This document shows positions 54,701-63,093 of a stretch of 64,000 bases of DNA, in pieces (the first letter of the stretch is position 1; each line of letters begins with the position of its first letter). The stretch comes from Bacteroidaceae bacterium (lineage in GTDB: Bacteria; Bacteroidota; Bacteroidia; Bacteroidales; Bacteroidaceae), in the NCBI GenBank assembly GCA_017650105.1, contig JAGCFO010000007.1:1-64000 (forward strand). The letters are read 5' to 3'. The notes under the pieces are model-generated. The model was given only the letters and a program-made list of their open reading frames with translations. It did not search any database and was not told the origin of the DNA. A program made the translations under genes and the position numbers.

Positions 54701-57700
54701 ATTGGTAAGGTACTGTGCTGTAATGTCTCCGGCAGGCTCACGCCCAAGGTCAAGAGTGAATACCCCGAGCGAAGAATTCCAAGCGTCACCATCAGGACCG
54801 AAACCCTTGAGAATGCCGTGAAGTGCATGAGAAGAACGGTCAATAACATCTCCTGAACTTTGATTGAAATCATAATAAAGGAGAAGAGCATGCCTCATCT
54901 CGGCAGTGGGAATATCGATGATGGGAGCGTTACAGTAAAGGCGGAGGATTTCTTTCGTAAGAGCCGACTTCCAAACACGCATTTCATCAACGAGTCCATT
55001 AATGCCATTTGCAGAGGAACTGAAGTAGAGGACTCCCGGAGCGAGATCTGAGGAAGATGCAAGTGCCTGAGAAGGAGTGTTGAAAAGGATACCATCGCGA
55101 TAGAAGCTGACGCTACCTTTGTCATATACGACAGCGTAGTGATGCCATTCCCCAGGGATAACGAAGGCTGACTCGGAAACAACCTTCTTGCCTAAAAGGG
55201 TAAAGGTAACACTACCATCATTGCCTGTTGCAATGCTGAGATTTCCACTGATGTGAGAGAGAATCTGCATGGGAGAAGCAGTAGAGGGACGCATCCACCA
55301 GTCGAAGGTAAGACCATCACCTTTAAGTTCGACAAGAGTGGAGGTAACGAAATGATCTCCATTTCCGCTGAAACGCAAGCCCGAGTGGGAATCGGCGTTG
55401 CTGACGACGAGAGCACTACCTTGTGTGAAGGAATCGGAGCCGAAAGAGTTGGATGTGGTAAGCGTGACGTCGTAATAACCTGGGGCTACGGGAACAATCG
55501 TAAGAGTACTATCGGTAAAGACGAACCCACGGTGATTGTTGGAAAGTTTCCACTCCCAGGAAGTAGGTTTGTAGCGACTCTTATCGGTGAGGGTAACGCT
55601 GTCGCCTAACAGGATATCGGTAGCAGAGAGGGCAAACAAAGCTTTAGGAGCTGCCTCGGTAACGGTAACCTCCTTCGAAATAGAGGAAGTCCCTTTCTGG
55701 TTGGTAGCCTTGAGGGTAACAAAGAAAGTACCAATGGTAGGATAGAGTGCTGAAGCATTGGTTGAGTGGACTATCTCAGTCTCTGCACCAGGCATGAACC
55801 ATTCAAAAATGCAACCATCGCCTTGAGTATCGTTGATAAAACTGAAACGATCACCAGCAGGAAGTGAAGCGACAGCAACATGGAAGTCAGCAATGGGAGC
55901 AGATGCTTCGTTGACAGTAACAGGAACAGAAGCCTCGGCAACAGAGCCGTCAGCAGCGGTAGCCGTAAGAGAAACTGTATAAGTCCCTGGATTGCTGAAT
56001 GTGAATGTAGCCATAGGGCTGCAGACATCAGGATTGTTCGTCCCTTCAGTATGCCAAAGCCACTTAACGGCATTGACAGGAGTGGATGCCTTAAAGGAAA
56101 CTGGCTTGCCCGTAAAGGTTGTCGTCTCCTCAGCAATGATTGCTGCCGTGAAGGCAGGTTGCTCAGTAAAGAGTGCGTTGTTTGTAGAGAATTGCCAGCT
56201 ACCGGAATTGTTGAGCGAGGCATGCTTCCCTCCCACGAGTTCCTTCATCTTCACTTCCCCATTGACGTGGATAGTATCCATGCGGAGATAGACAAGAAGG
56301 TCTTCTTGCGAAGCCGGGAAGGCAATCTCGCTTCTCATGTTGTTCTTAATCTCATTGGGAGTGCGTACGGTTTTCCAAATTCGGAATTCGTCAATAGCAC
56401 CATTCCAGTAATTATCGCTGCCGTGTCCGAACTCCAGATTGCCGAATGCTGCAAGCCCTGAATAAGTAGGACACTCAATAGAACCCTTTCGAACTCCATT
56501 AACATAAGCTGTCATCACATTCTTGTTGATAGTGACGGCAACATGAGCCCATGTAGAAGCCTTGAAGGCTCCCGATAGTTGCATACGCTCCTCAGAGCCC
56601 GTATTCCATCCCACGACAAGTCGTCCGCTCGAGTCGGTATGGAAGAGGAACGTACCCCATCCCGGGCCTATCTGCTGGTTGTAGTTACGCACGTTGGTTG
56701 GCTTCATCCAAAACTCGATGGTAGCTTTGTTTAAGGCTTGGGTGACAGCATCGGGTACCGTCATTCCGCTGTTGGAGAAAGTGACGATGCGGTTGTTGCC
56801 TTCTGAGGGAACGTATTTGGCTATAGCGTTTGACTTGTCGGAAACGTGAGTATATTTTCCGTAACGATACACAGCAGCAACGGTGTAGGCAACGGGACCC
56901 ACTTCCGAGAGCTGGTAGCTGAGTTTGTCGGCAGCAACGCTATCGATAAGTTCCCCTCCTTCATATATATAATAGCCTGCTAAAGGTAGCGTTGAAGGCT
57001 GTGGCTTGTTCCACGAAAGGATTCCGTCGGAAAGGCTGAGGTTCTGAGGGCGGTAAATCTGCTCTCCTGGGACAATGACAGAAACGACAGTCTGCTTGCC
57101 TCTATTTCTTATCGCAACAGGCTCTTCTATTCCGAAGGGTATCTCGATGCCGTTGTCGTCAATCTCGTAGTTGATGAGCGAGCATTCATATATGTTGCCC
57201 GTGCCGATAGCAGTACCCTTCGTTTGAATAACGAAGAAGTATTTCAGAGGTTTCGTACGGTCGACTGTAGCCGTCAAGTCGGTAAGGTCGTATCCAAACT
57301 CCATTGGCTCGTAGTGAATGCCGTCGACCCAACGTCCCAGCATGGGCACCTCGGGAGCAGGGTTTACGTTGGAGTGGTTTCCTGCATTCTTGAAGTGCTC
57401 AAAGGGGATAGTGGCATCAGGTTCGGTAGCGTCAAGGTTTTCAGAGATGCCTCCCATCAGAAGCAGTTCGCTTCTGCGCGAATAATCCATCTTGATGCGG
57501 ATGGTTCGAAGGGGGCGATAGTCGCGTCTGACGATATGTGCGCCGGGAGTCCACGCCCACGTATCGGTTCCGACGGAATAGCAGAGCTTATAGGGGCAGT
57601 AGATGAATCCGTTGTTTTCCCATCCGTCGCCCCAAGAGTTTGCGATAATCCAGGCACCTATCTCATCTTTAGCCTTCTCTCCGCTGACGCCATTTCCGTC

Positions 57701-58516
57701 GAGGTCGAATTCTACTCTGTCGTCGTATCCGCAGATGGTAAGGGCATGATTATAAGTGTCGCCCCACGATTTCACATATTTCATTCCTGCTACTCCCGCA
57801 AGCCTGTTGGCTGGCGTGGAGGGAATAGCAGCCCACGTGCCGTAGGCAGCCACTCCGATGCCGGCAACGCCTCCTGCAGGCAGCGAAGTGTCGCCACAAT
57901 GATCGTAGAGCCATTCTTTCAGTTCCTGTCTTCCTTCGGGAGTATCGGTAGGAGCGCTCATGCTGAAGCTTCCTGCCGAGCGGTTCCACATTGCCGAGTA
58001 CCATTTATCATATCCTTGCATCCAGCCGAAATCGTCATCGTCGCACGTCTGGTTTCCGAAAAGTCTCGAATAGGTTCTTCCCCCGTAGGTTGTCACGTTG
58101 GGCACGCCGTTGGTACGAGCCATTACCTCCTTGTCGGAGTTGTGCCCCGTGAGGAGCCACGTGAAGTGGGTAGGCAGCTGGTTCTCAGGCAGCGAGGCAT
58201 CGGTGTTGCGATAGCAGTTGAGCTCGTAGGTAAGCATATAGCCGATGTTTTGAGCCGAGCCGCACGAGCCTCCGTCTTGGTTGATGATGGGGGGGAAATA
58301 CTTGGTTTCCGCGTTGTTGACATGATCGGGAAGTATGCGTGGCACTCTTCGCTGCCCTGCTGTGTGGGCTCTTCGGACAGCATAGGGAGGAGCCATATTG
58401 TATCCGTTGGGATTATAGTCACGATAGAGGGTTGTGTCCACCACTTGGGAGGAAACGGTTATCACGTTCCACGCGAGTGTCAAAAGGGCGAAGATAGGTA
58501 ACAGGTTCTTTTTCAT
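51761..58516 (-). CDS. Giant secreted cysteine peptidase with LamG, PKD and discoidin-like domains and a type IX sorting tail
   Basis: This 2251-residue protein begins with a signal peptide. A papain-type peptidase domain spans about 30-330: the nucleophile is in DGGSCGSAQN (Cys85), the histidine in TYNHALTICGY (His257) and the asparagine in IIANSWGDGW (Asn293). A fibronectin-like region lies near 485-570, LamG-like domains near 575-800 and 1040-1255, three PKD-like domains near 795-1045, and discoidin-like regions near 1590-1740 and 2040-2185. A helical segment lies near 1790-1850. The C-terminus (VYDLFGRRV, then LYIRNGSKFILRP) is a type IX secretion sorting domain, so it is exported and probably surface-attached. 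It stands alone. Domain borders are estimates. Confidence 0.85.
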   Translation of the reverse strand: MKKNLLPIFALLTLAWNVITVSSQVVDTTLYRDYNPNGYNMAPPYAVRRAHTAGQRRVPRILPDHVNNAETKYFPPIINQDGGSCGSAQNIGYMLTYELNCYRNTDASLPENQLPTHFTWLLTGHNSDKEVMARTNGVPNVTTYGGRTYSRLFGNQTCDDDDFGWMQGYDKWYSAMWNRSAGSFSMSAPTDTPEGRQELKEWLYDHCGDTSLPAGGVAGIGVAAYGTWAAIPSTPANRLAGVAGMKYVKSWGDTYNHALTICGYDDRVEFDLDGNGVSGEKAKDEIGAWIIANSWGDGWENNGFIYCPYKLCYSVGTDTWAWTPGAHIVRRDYRPLRTIRIKMDYSRRSELLLMGGISENLDATEPDATIPFEHFKNAGNHSNVNPAPEVPMLGRWVDGIHYEPMEFGYDLTDLTATVDRTKPLKYFFVIQTKGTAIGTGNIYECSLINYEIDDNGIEIPFGIEEPVAIRNRGKQTVVSVIVPGEQIYRPQNLSLSDGILSWNKPQPSTLPLAGYYIYEGGELIDSVAADKLSYQLSEVGPVAYTVAAVYRYGKYTHVSDKSNAIAKYVPSEGNNRIVTFSNSGMTVPDAVTQALNKATIEFWMKPTNVRNYNQQIGPGWGTFLFHTDSSGRLVVGWNTGSEERMQLSGAFKASTWAHVAVTINKNVMTAYVNGVRKGSIECPTYSGLAAFGNLEFGHGSDNYWNGAIDEFRIWKTVRTPNEIKNNMRSEIAFPASQEDLLVYLRMDTIHVNGEVKMKELVGGKHASLNNSGSWQFSTNNALFTEQPAFTAAIIAEETTTFTGKPVSFKASTPVNAVKWLWHTEGTNNPDVCSPMATFTFSNPGTYTVSLTATAADGSVAEASVPVTVNEASAPIADFHVAVASLPAGDRFSFINDTQGDGCIFEWFMPGAETEIVHSTNASALYPTIGTFFVTLKATNQKGTSSISKEVTVTEAAPKALFALSATDILLGDSVTLTDKSRYKPTSWEWKLSNNHRGFVFTDSTLTIVPVAPGYYDVTLTTSNSFGSDSFTQGSALVVSNADSHSGLRFSGNGDHFVTSTLVELKGDGLTFDWWMRPSTASPMQILSHISGNLSIATGNDGSVTFTLLGKKVVSESAFVIPGEWHHYAVVYDKGSVSFYRDGILFNTPSQALASSSDLAPGVLYFSSSANGINGLVDEMRVWKSALTKEILRLYCNAPIIDIPTAEMRHALLLYYDFNQSSGDVIDRSSHALHGILKGFGPDGDAWNSSLGVFTLDLGREPAGDITAQYLTNYQRPYYTASGTVNPTNSSRFRRLEMGTQRSGWKEANAIVNGNIITGAHVDTSHGNDITIETIWSNFADELLDYHLWQTVTLPAGQYTFSCTLSDGTSTQTSRILVNYGSTLLGEEDCESGAIAWNMLNECSVSFTLPQAAEVSLGVIVNMREQSCLSFKEFKLEGIPFESLKPVADEPFEAYYLVINRPSDAATLCEKTLQSHPAVSGTDSLVWHDFDATDPTQLWIREKDDVSQNHCYRNLASGFRVIVNEDFTVAPLGRPDDSYVISGTNICESGFALLASQYAGTTNSISIAKTVSLVRANSADLNTARVKHSLAEASDIFNRCYVEDKPLAIVANTITSDDADSYVLVDFGSTPSKDFILHTYSQRMLGRPSKVTLYASNDAATWTSLAVYDALPNALPYDLQRAYSEDEAVSTSDWSTGIVSIPELYRYLRIEVNNINYDVDGTENLVEGHHRFHLDSIALYGVKSTHIVDAAIVNDFKSLYDDVTARFRAGLAGDYDIQRLTDATHVFASYSSPAYLSLSACVAAFNSDGNNYYSSTFDRTTADAYLAVLLQAQSALANRSLSEEEYAALEEQLRAAYDAILVRRDIEDGLYYIENAFDIPFTKALYAFGDTLVAWNNVDYSNPAFVWEVRYLETVNKACRYLIRNYATGTSLHLADESYAFLTPEGDKVQLIYTLADGEYAIRSEENGLDYYPDFFDSGMGTGGRVVGIAPTNEPATPASWRFTPVDDNRLAAVNHSQQLMQQQEELTAQYPFTAQYPLITDAAQISTNLLGGRLSDLAKLIDGKASTKYRSNAVAAEVDEIFSGKRPYLQVALNGNTRYVYLVTEAYSPTNPSMRPFKIGISTSPDGETWNEVGVLFNIPNAYPQDGGYIADKASAYRSPVVDLGENALYVRLTIEDVNYRSHPGNDANLYSDFGLAELMLYDADGATSVLRISDEKEPDDAVYDLFGRRVSHPLPGTLYIRNGSKFILRP

Positions 58517-58561
58517 GATATGGTGTGATTGGCTTTTTGAACAATGGGATTTATGTATAAG

Positions 58562-58632
58562 GGAAAATTATTTTTTCTTTCTTCATACGGCGAGATTTGT
58601 TCTCCAAAAATTTTTTTTCTTTCTTCATAATT
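58562..58632 (-). repeat. Modular intergenic repeat, locus 8
   Basis: On the minus strand: TATGAAGAAAG, AAAAAAAATTTTT, GGAGAACAAAT, CTCGCCGTATGAAGAAAG and another A-tract. This is the same order as locus 3. It lies just upstream of the giant peptidase gene. Confidence 0.8.
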
Positions 58633-58683
58633 TCGGTCTCCTTTCGTGGCTGTCAGATGCGTTTCGGTTTGCCTTTGATGCTC

Positions 58684-59739
58684 TCAGTTTGCCTCCCTTA
58701 TGAAGTCGATGCTTTCGAAAAGTTCGTCTTTCTGCAAAGGGCAGTCGATGCGCACTTCTCCCACATCGGTAAGCAGCGTGCAGAGGATGCTGTCGCCGAG
58801 GTTCTTCTTATCGTGCCGCATGAGGTCGAAAAGTGTTTCATAGTCATTGCAGGTAATGGGACACGAGCCTACGAGGTTCTGCAGCAGGCGTGTGAAGAAG
58901 CGCATCTTGTCGAGGGGGAATCCTTCGCGGATATGTGAGATGTAGAGCTCGCCTATCATCCCCCACCCTACGGCAAAGCCGTGCAGGACAGGTTTCTCCT
59001 TCTCGAGCAACAGTTCCTCAATAGCGTGCCCAATGGTGTGCCCGAAGTTGAGCGCCTTGCGGATGCCCTTCTCCGTAGGGTCTTGCTCGGCATAGAGTTG
59101 CTTTGTCGCTACCGAGTCGGCGATAAGTTCCCCCATTCGCTCGGAGCTGATGTCGCTCTCACAGAGCTCCTCGGCTGTGGAAAGGGCAGTTCCGTCGTCG
59201 GGGCGGATGAGGAGGTGTTTTATCATCTCTGCTGTGCCACTCACGCGGTTTTCTCTGTCGAGAGTGGAGAGAAACTTGCTGCAGAGCAGCACGTGAAGGG
59301 GCAGATGGAAGGCTCCTATCTCGTTTTTCAGCCCTCCGTAGTTGATGCCTGTCTTTCCTCCCACCGACGCATCCACCATAGCGAGAAGCGTTGTAGGAAT
59401 GTTTATGTAGCGGATGCCTCTTTTGAACGAGGCAGCGGCAAACCCTCCCAAGTCGGTAATCATTCCTCCTCCCAAGCAGAGCAAGAGGCTGTGGCGTGTG
59501 GCTTCTCCGCTGATGAGCGATTGCCACACATACTGCAGCGTGGAGAGCGTCTTGTTCTCGTCTCCCGAAGGGATGGTGATGAGCCGAAAAGGCATTCCCG
59601 CTTCTTGCAGGCTGTCGCTGACGAGAGGCAGGCACAACTCTCTTGTGTGATTGTCAACAAGAATGAAAAGACGGTCGAAACGGATGTCTCGCAGCGTCTC
59701 TACGAGTGTTTTGCCTATGTCGTGAGCGGTAAGAATCAT
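58684..59739 (-). CDS. aroB: 3-dehydroquinate synthase
   Basis: This 351-residue enzyme makes 3-dehydroquinate, the second step of the shikimate pathway. It shows the NAD site LCLGGGMITDLGGFAAAS, the substrate block PTTLLAMVDASVGGKTGINYG, KNEIGAFH and the zinc histidines in LNFGHTIGHAIE and HGFAVGWGM. Its ATG overlaps the stop of the glycosyltransferase gene by four bases (ATGA), so the two are translationally coupled. Confidence 0.96.
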   Translation of the reverse strand: MILTAHDIGKTLVETLRDIRFDRLFILVDNHTRELCLPLVSDSLQEAGMPFRLITIPSGDENKTLSTLQYVWQSLISGEATRHSLLLCLGGGMITDLGGFAAASFKRGIRYINIPTTLLAMVDASVGGKTGINYGGLKNEIGAFHLPLHVLLCSKFLSTLDRENRVSGTAEMIKHLLIRPDDGTALSTAEELCESDISSERMGELIADSVATKQLYAEQDPTEKGIRKALNFGHTIGHAIEELLLEKEKPVLHGFAVGWGMIGELYISHIREGFPLDKMRFFTRLLQNLVGSCPITCNDYETLFDLMRHDKKNLGDSILCTLLTDVGEVRIDCPLQKDELFESIDFIREAN

Positions 59740-60542
59740 ATGTGGCAGTAGTATCCGAGTTTATAGATTTTAAAGAGGAAGAGCGAGGGGTTTTTCTTTT
59801 GCATCATCTTTTCAAACCAGTCACGATGAGCCTCAAAGAAGTTGGCAAGCCTCTCGTCGAGCCCAAGCCGCACGAGCATGTGATAAGTGCGCAGCAAGGG
59901 GGAGAAGCCTGTCAGCTCTGTCTGTTTGCGCCGAAGGTTGCGCAGAGCCTCGCGCGTCTTGGCAAGATAGCGCCCGTTGGTCTCCAATCCGTCGTGCCGC
60001 AAGGGATTGTCGATGTGGAGGACGGGGATTTTCTTCTCCTTCAACTCTGCTCCGAAAAGGGTGTCTTCGTGCCCGTATCCCTCGCAGGATTCATCAAACT
60101 GAATGTCGGAAAACACATCGTGCCGAATGAGAAAGTTGAATGTGGAGAACTGCGCATAGGGATGCCTGTTGCGATACTTTGCCGCACGTTTCTTATCGGC
60201 CCTCTTCTCGTAGCGCCAACGGAGGCTTACGGAGGGAGAAGGGAGCTTGTCGGCATGATGGCAACCTCCGCAGACGACGGGAGCCTTGTCGGCAACGTCG
60301 AGGTAGCGTTTGAGGTATTCATCGTTGTCGACAGCAGCGTCGCAGTCGATAAACAGCAGCAGTTCGCCCTTTGCCTTCGAAGCAAGGAAGTTGCGCACCT
60401 TCGCTCTGCCGAATTGCAGGCGCTCATCGTCAGCCTCTATGATTTCGTAGCTGATGTGAAGAGCTTCGGCTTGCTTTTTCAAGTCGGCAACCAGCCTGGA
60501 GCTGTCCCACCGATAGACAGGAATCAAAATGGATATATCCAT
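59736..60542 (-). CDS. Family 2 glycosyltransferase
   Basis: This 268-residue soluble enzyme has the GT2 N-terminus MDISILIPVYRWDSSRL, the metal site LLLFIDCDAAVDND and a C-terminal acceptor block (FNFLIRHDVFSDIQFDESC, YGHEDTLFG) seen in galactosyltransferase-like GT2 proteins. ATG 60542 begins the fold; the longer frame upstream has no homology pattern. It is coupled to aroB. The acceptor is unknown. Confidence 0.85.
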   Translation of the reverse strand: MDISILIPVYRWDSSRLVADLKKQAEALHISYEIIEADDERLQFGRAKVRNFLASKAKGELLLFIDCDAAVDNDEYLKRYLDVADKAPVVCGGCHHADKLPSPSVSLRWRYEKRADKKRAAKYRNRHPYAQFSTFNFLIRHDVFSDIQFDESCEGYGHEDTLFGAELKEKKIPVLHIDNPLRHDGLETNGRYLAKTREALRNLRRKQTELTGFSPLLRTYHMLVRLGLDERLANFFEAHRDWFEKMMQKKNPSLFLFKIYKLGYYCHI

Positions 60543-60665
60543 ACGCAGCGTTAAATAAGGGAATCCAATTGATTTGCTTGCTCCGAAAGGCGCTGTTTTC
60601 GGTTCCTTTAGGGCTTGCAAAGCAATTTTTTCCCATTTTGTGGCGAAGATAGACATTTCTTTTTA

Positions 60666-60674
60666 TATCTTTGC
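60666..60674 (+). promoter_or_regulatory. -7 promoter box for rarA
   Basis: TATCTTTGC lies 76 nt upstream of the chosen ATG. An ATG at 60676 is too close to the box to be in the transcript. Confidence 0.6.
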
Positions 60675-60750
60675 AATGTATTCCGAAAAAAGAATCGGTT
60701 TTCCGATAAATCTTTTCGCAGGACACCTTATTTTATTTAGAAGAAGCAAT

Positions 60751-62016
60751 ATGGAACCGCTGGCGGAACGAATGAGGCCAAAGACGCTCGACGACTACAT
60801 CGGGCAGCAGCATCTGGTGGGCGAGGGAGCTATCCTCCGCCAGATGATTGAGTCGGGCCATATCTCTTCCTTCATCCTCTGGGGCCCGCCGGGAGTGGGG
60901 AAAACCACGCTCGCCCACATCATCGCCACGAAGCTTGAGTGCCCGTTCTACACGCTTAGCGCGGTGACAAGCGGAGTGAAGGATGTGCGCGAGGTAATTG
61001 AAAGCGCACAGAAGAATCTTCTCTTCGCCAAGCACAACCCCATCCTCTTCATCGACGAAATTCATCGCTTCAACAAAGCGCAGCAAGACTCGCTGCTGGG
61101 AGCTGTGGAGCGAGGCATCATCACTCTCATCGGCGCCACAACCGAAAATCCCTCGTTCGAAATCATCCGTCCCCTCCTCAGCCGATGCCAACTCTATGTG
61201 CTGAAGTCTCTCGAGAAGGACGACTTGCTTGAGCTCCTCAACAGGGCGATAACGAAGGACATCTATCTGAAAAAGCGCAACATACAGGTGAAGGAGTACG
61301 AGTCAATTCTGCGTTTCAGCGGAGGCGACGCACGCAAGCTCCTCAACGTGCTGGAGCTGGTTGTCGAAGCCGACAGTTCCGATTCGGTCGTCATCACCAA
61401 CGAAGTGGTTGACAAGCGCTTGCAACAGAATCCGCTTGCTTACGACAAAGACGGGGAGATGCACTACGACATCATTTCCGCTTTCATAAAAAGCATCCGC
61501 GGGAGTGATCCTGACGGAGCCCTCTACTGGCTGGCGCGTATGATTGAGGGAGGAGAGCAGCCCGAGTTCATTGCCCGCAGGCTCGTCATCTCTGCTGCTG
61601 AGGACATCGGACTCGCCAACCCTAACGCCCTTCTGCTGGCAAACGCAGCCTTCGACGCTGTGATGAAGATAGGATGGCCCGAGGGGCGCATCCCTCTTGC
61701 CGAAGCTACCGTCTATCTTGCCACAAGCCCCAAGAGCAACTCTGCCTACCTGGGCATAGGAGCCGCTTTGGAAGAGGTGCAGAAGTCTGGTAATCTGCCT
61801 GTTCCCCTCCATCTGCGCAACGCTCCCACAAAGCTGATGAAGGACCTCGGATACAGCGAGGGATACAAATATGCGCACGACTACGAAGGGCACTTCGTAG
61901 AGCAGCAATTCCTGCCCGACGGGCTGGATGCCTCGTTCTGGCAGCCTCAGCCCAATCCGGCGGAAGACAGACTTGCCGAGCGGATGCGCACATTGTGGAA
62001 GGACAGATATAAATAG
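60751..62016 (+). CDS. rarA: Replication-associated recombination protein A (AAA+ ATPase)
   Basis: This 421-residue ATPase has Walker A GPPGVGKTT (45-53), Walker B ILFIDEIHRF, the sensor IGATTENPSFE and the C-terminal tetramer domain (HYDIISAFIKSIRGSDPD, EDIGLANPNALL, YLATSPKSNSAYLGIG). RarA/MgsA acts at stalled replication forks. The start MEPLAERMRPKTLDDYIGQ is the family start; the longer frame upstream would run through the promoter. Confidence 0.95.
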   Translation: MEPLAERMRPKTLDDYIGQQHLVGEGAILRQMIESGHISSFILWGPPGVGKTTLAHIIATKLECPFYTLSAVTSGVKDVREVIESAQKNLLFAKHNPILFIDEIHRFNKAQQDSLLGAVERGIITLIGATTENPSFEIIRPLLSRCQLYVLKSLEKDDLLELLNRAITKDIYLKKRNIQVKEYESILRFSGGDARKLLNVLELVVEADSSDSVVITNEVVDKRLQQNPLAYDKDGEMHYDIISAFIKSIRGSDPDGALYWLARMIEGGEQPEFIARRLVISAAEDIGLANPNALLLANAAFDAVMKIGWPEGRIPLAEATVYLATSPKSNSAYLGIGAALEEVQKSGNLPVPLHLRNAPTKLMKDLGYSEGYKYAHDYEGHFVEQQFLPDGLDASFWQPQPNPAEDRLAERMRTLWKDRYK

Positions 62017-62098
62017 TAACTTTTCCTTAATCATCAGCATACATTCACGAACGGATTCCTACAAGCGAAAGGAGAAAAAACGGATATGCATTGCCTGC

Positions 62099-62222
62099 GG
62101 AAAATTTTGGAGAAGGGAAAAAAAATTATGAAGAAAGAAAAAATTTTTTTGAAGAAGGGAAAATTTTTTTTGGAGAACACATATCGCGATATGAAGAAGG
62201 GAAAAAAAATTTTCGAGAAGAA
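62099..62222 (+). repeat. Modular intergenic repeat, locus 9 (longest)
   Basis: Modules in order: GGAGAAGGG, A-tract, TATGAAGAAAG, AAAAAATTTTTTT, GAAGAAGGG, AAAATTTTTTTT, GGAGAACACATATCGCGAT, ATGAAGAAGGG, AAAAAAAATTTT. It fills most of the 301-nt gap between rarA and the reductase pair. Confidence 0.8.
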
Positions 62223-62317
62223 AAAAACAATGCAGCCCAAAACAAGTCTGCAAGCCCCTTTGGAAGAGCAGCGCGTAACCTTCCCTGAAATGTCAATCTA
62301 ACCTCCCTGCCGCAACG

Positions 62318-63088
62318 ATGATGACTCTGCACACCTTCTACCTTTTCCTTGCCGTGATGGCGCTTGTTGCCCTTTTCGTGTTCGTCACCCTCTTTTTCGT
62401 TGATGCCGGGTACGGCAAGTTCTACAATTCCAAGTGGGGCCCTTCGGTTGACAATCATGTGGGATGGGTGCTGATGGAGGCTCCGGTCTTTATCGTCATG
62501 CTGCTATTGTGGTGGTTTTCAGAGCGGAGGACCGATGTGGTGCGCGTAGTGTTCCTTCTCCTCTTCGAGATGCACTATTTCCACCGCTCCTTCATCTTCC
62601 CGCAGAAGATAAGAGGTCACAGCCGTATGCCGCTTAGTATCATCCTGATGGGCGCCCTTTTCAACACGCTCAACGCGCTGATGCAGGGAGGCTGGATTTT
62701 TCATCTCTCGCCTGCAACGGCTTATCAACCCGAGTGGCTCACAAGCCTGCCGTTCTGGGTTGGAATCGTGGTGTTCTTCTACGGAATGTATGTCAACATC
62801 CACTCCGACTCCATCATACGCAACCTGCGCCAGCCGGGCGACACGAGGCACTATCTGCCCAAAGCGGGAATGTTCCGATACGTGACAAGCGCCAACTACT
62901 TCGGGGAGTTTGTCGAATGGATAGGATTTGCTATCCTCACATGGTCGTGGGCAGGAGCCGTGTTTGCCTTATGGACGTTTGCCAACCTGGCACCAAGGGC
63001 TGCGCGCATCTACGAGATGTATCAGCGCGAATTCCCCGACGAACTTGACACAGAGCGCACCAAGCGCATGATACCCTTTATCTTCTGA
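62318..63088 (+). CDS. 3-oxo-5-alpha-steroid 4-dehydrogenase (steroid 5-alpha-reductase) family protein
   Basis: This 256-residue membrane protein has six or so membrane segments and the signatures of the steroid 5-alpha-reductase family: FEMHYFHRSFIFPQKIRG, the nucleotide-site block LPKAGMFRYVTSANYFGEFV with EWIGFA after it, and the terminal KRMIPFIF. Relatives reduce the ring-A double bond of 3-oxo-4-ene steroids; in gut Bacteroidetes such an enzyme acts on bile-acid intermediates. An Old Yellow Enzyme reductase follows 5 nt downstream, the same pairing as in those clusters. Two tandem ATGs (62318, 62321) are possible starts. The substrate is inferred. Confidence 0.85.
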   Translation: MMTLHTFYLFLAVMALVALFVFVTLFFVDAGYGKFYNSKWGPSVDNHVGWVLMEAPVFIVMLLLWWFSERRTDVVRVVFLLLFEMHYFHRSFIFPQKIRGHSRMPLSIILMGALFNTLNALMQGGWIFHLSPATAYQPEWLTSLPFWVGIVVFFYGMYVNIHSDSIIRNLRQPGDTRHYLPKAGMFRYVTSANYFGEFVEWIGFAILTWSWAGAVFALWTFANLAPRAARIYEMYQREFPDELDTERTKRMIPFIF

Positions 63089-63093
63089 CAGAC

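Noticed and set aside
57224..58501. 425-codon plus-strand frame opposite the giant peptidase N-terminus
   Set aside because: Antisense to the catalytic domain with Cys85, His257 and Asn293; no independent evidence.
60574..60750. N-terminal extension of RarA
   Set aside because: It would start upstream of the TATCTTTGC promoter box and has no family similarity; the family start is at 60751.
62127..62301. Small protein in the gap before the reductase pair (frame MKKEKIFLKKGKFF)
   Set aside because: It is a translation of the A/T-rich repeat modules; another frame of the same stretch is equally open.
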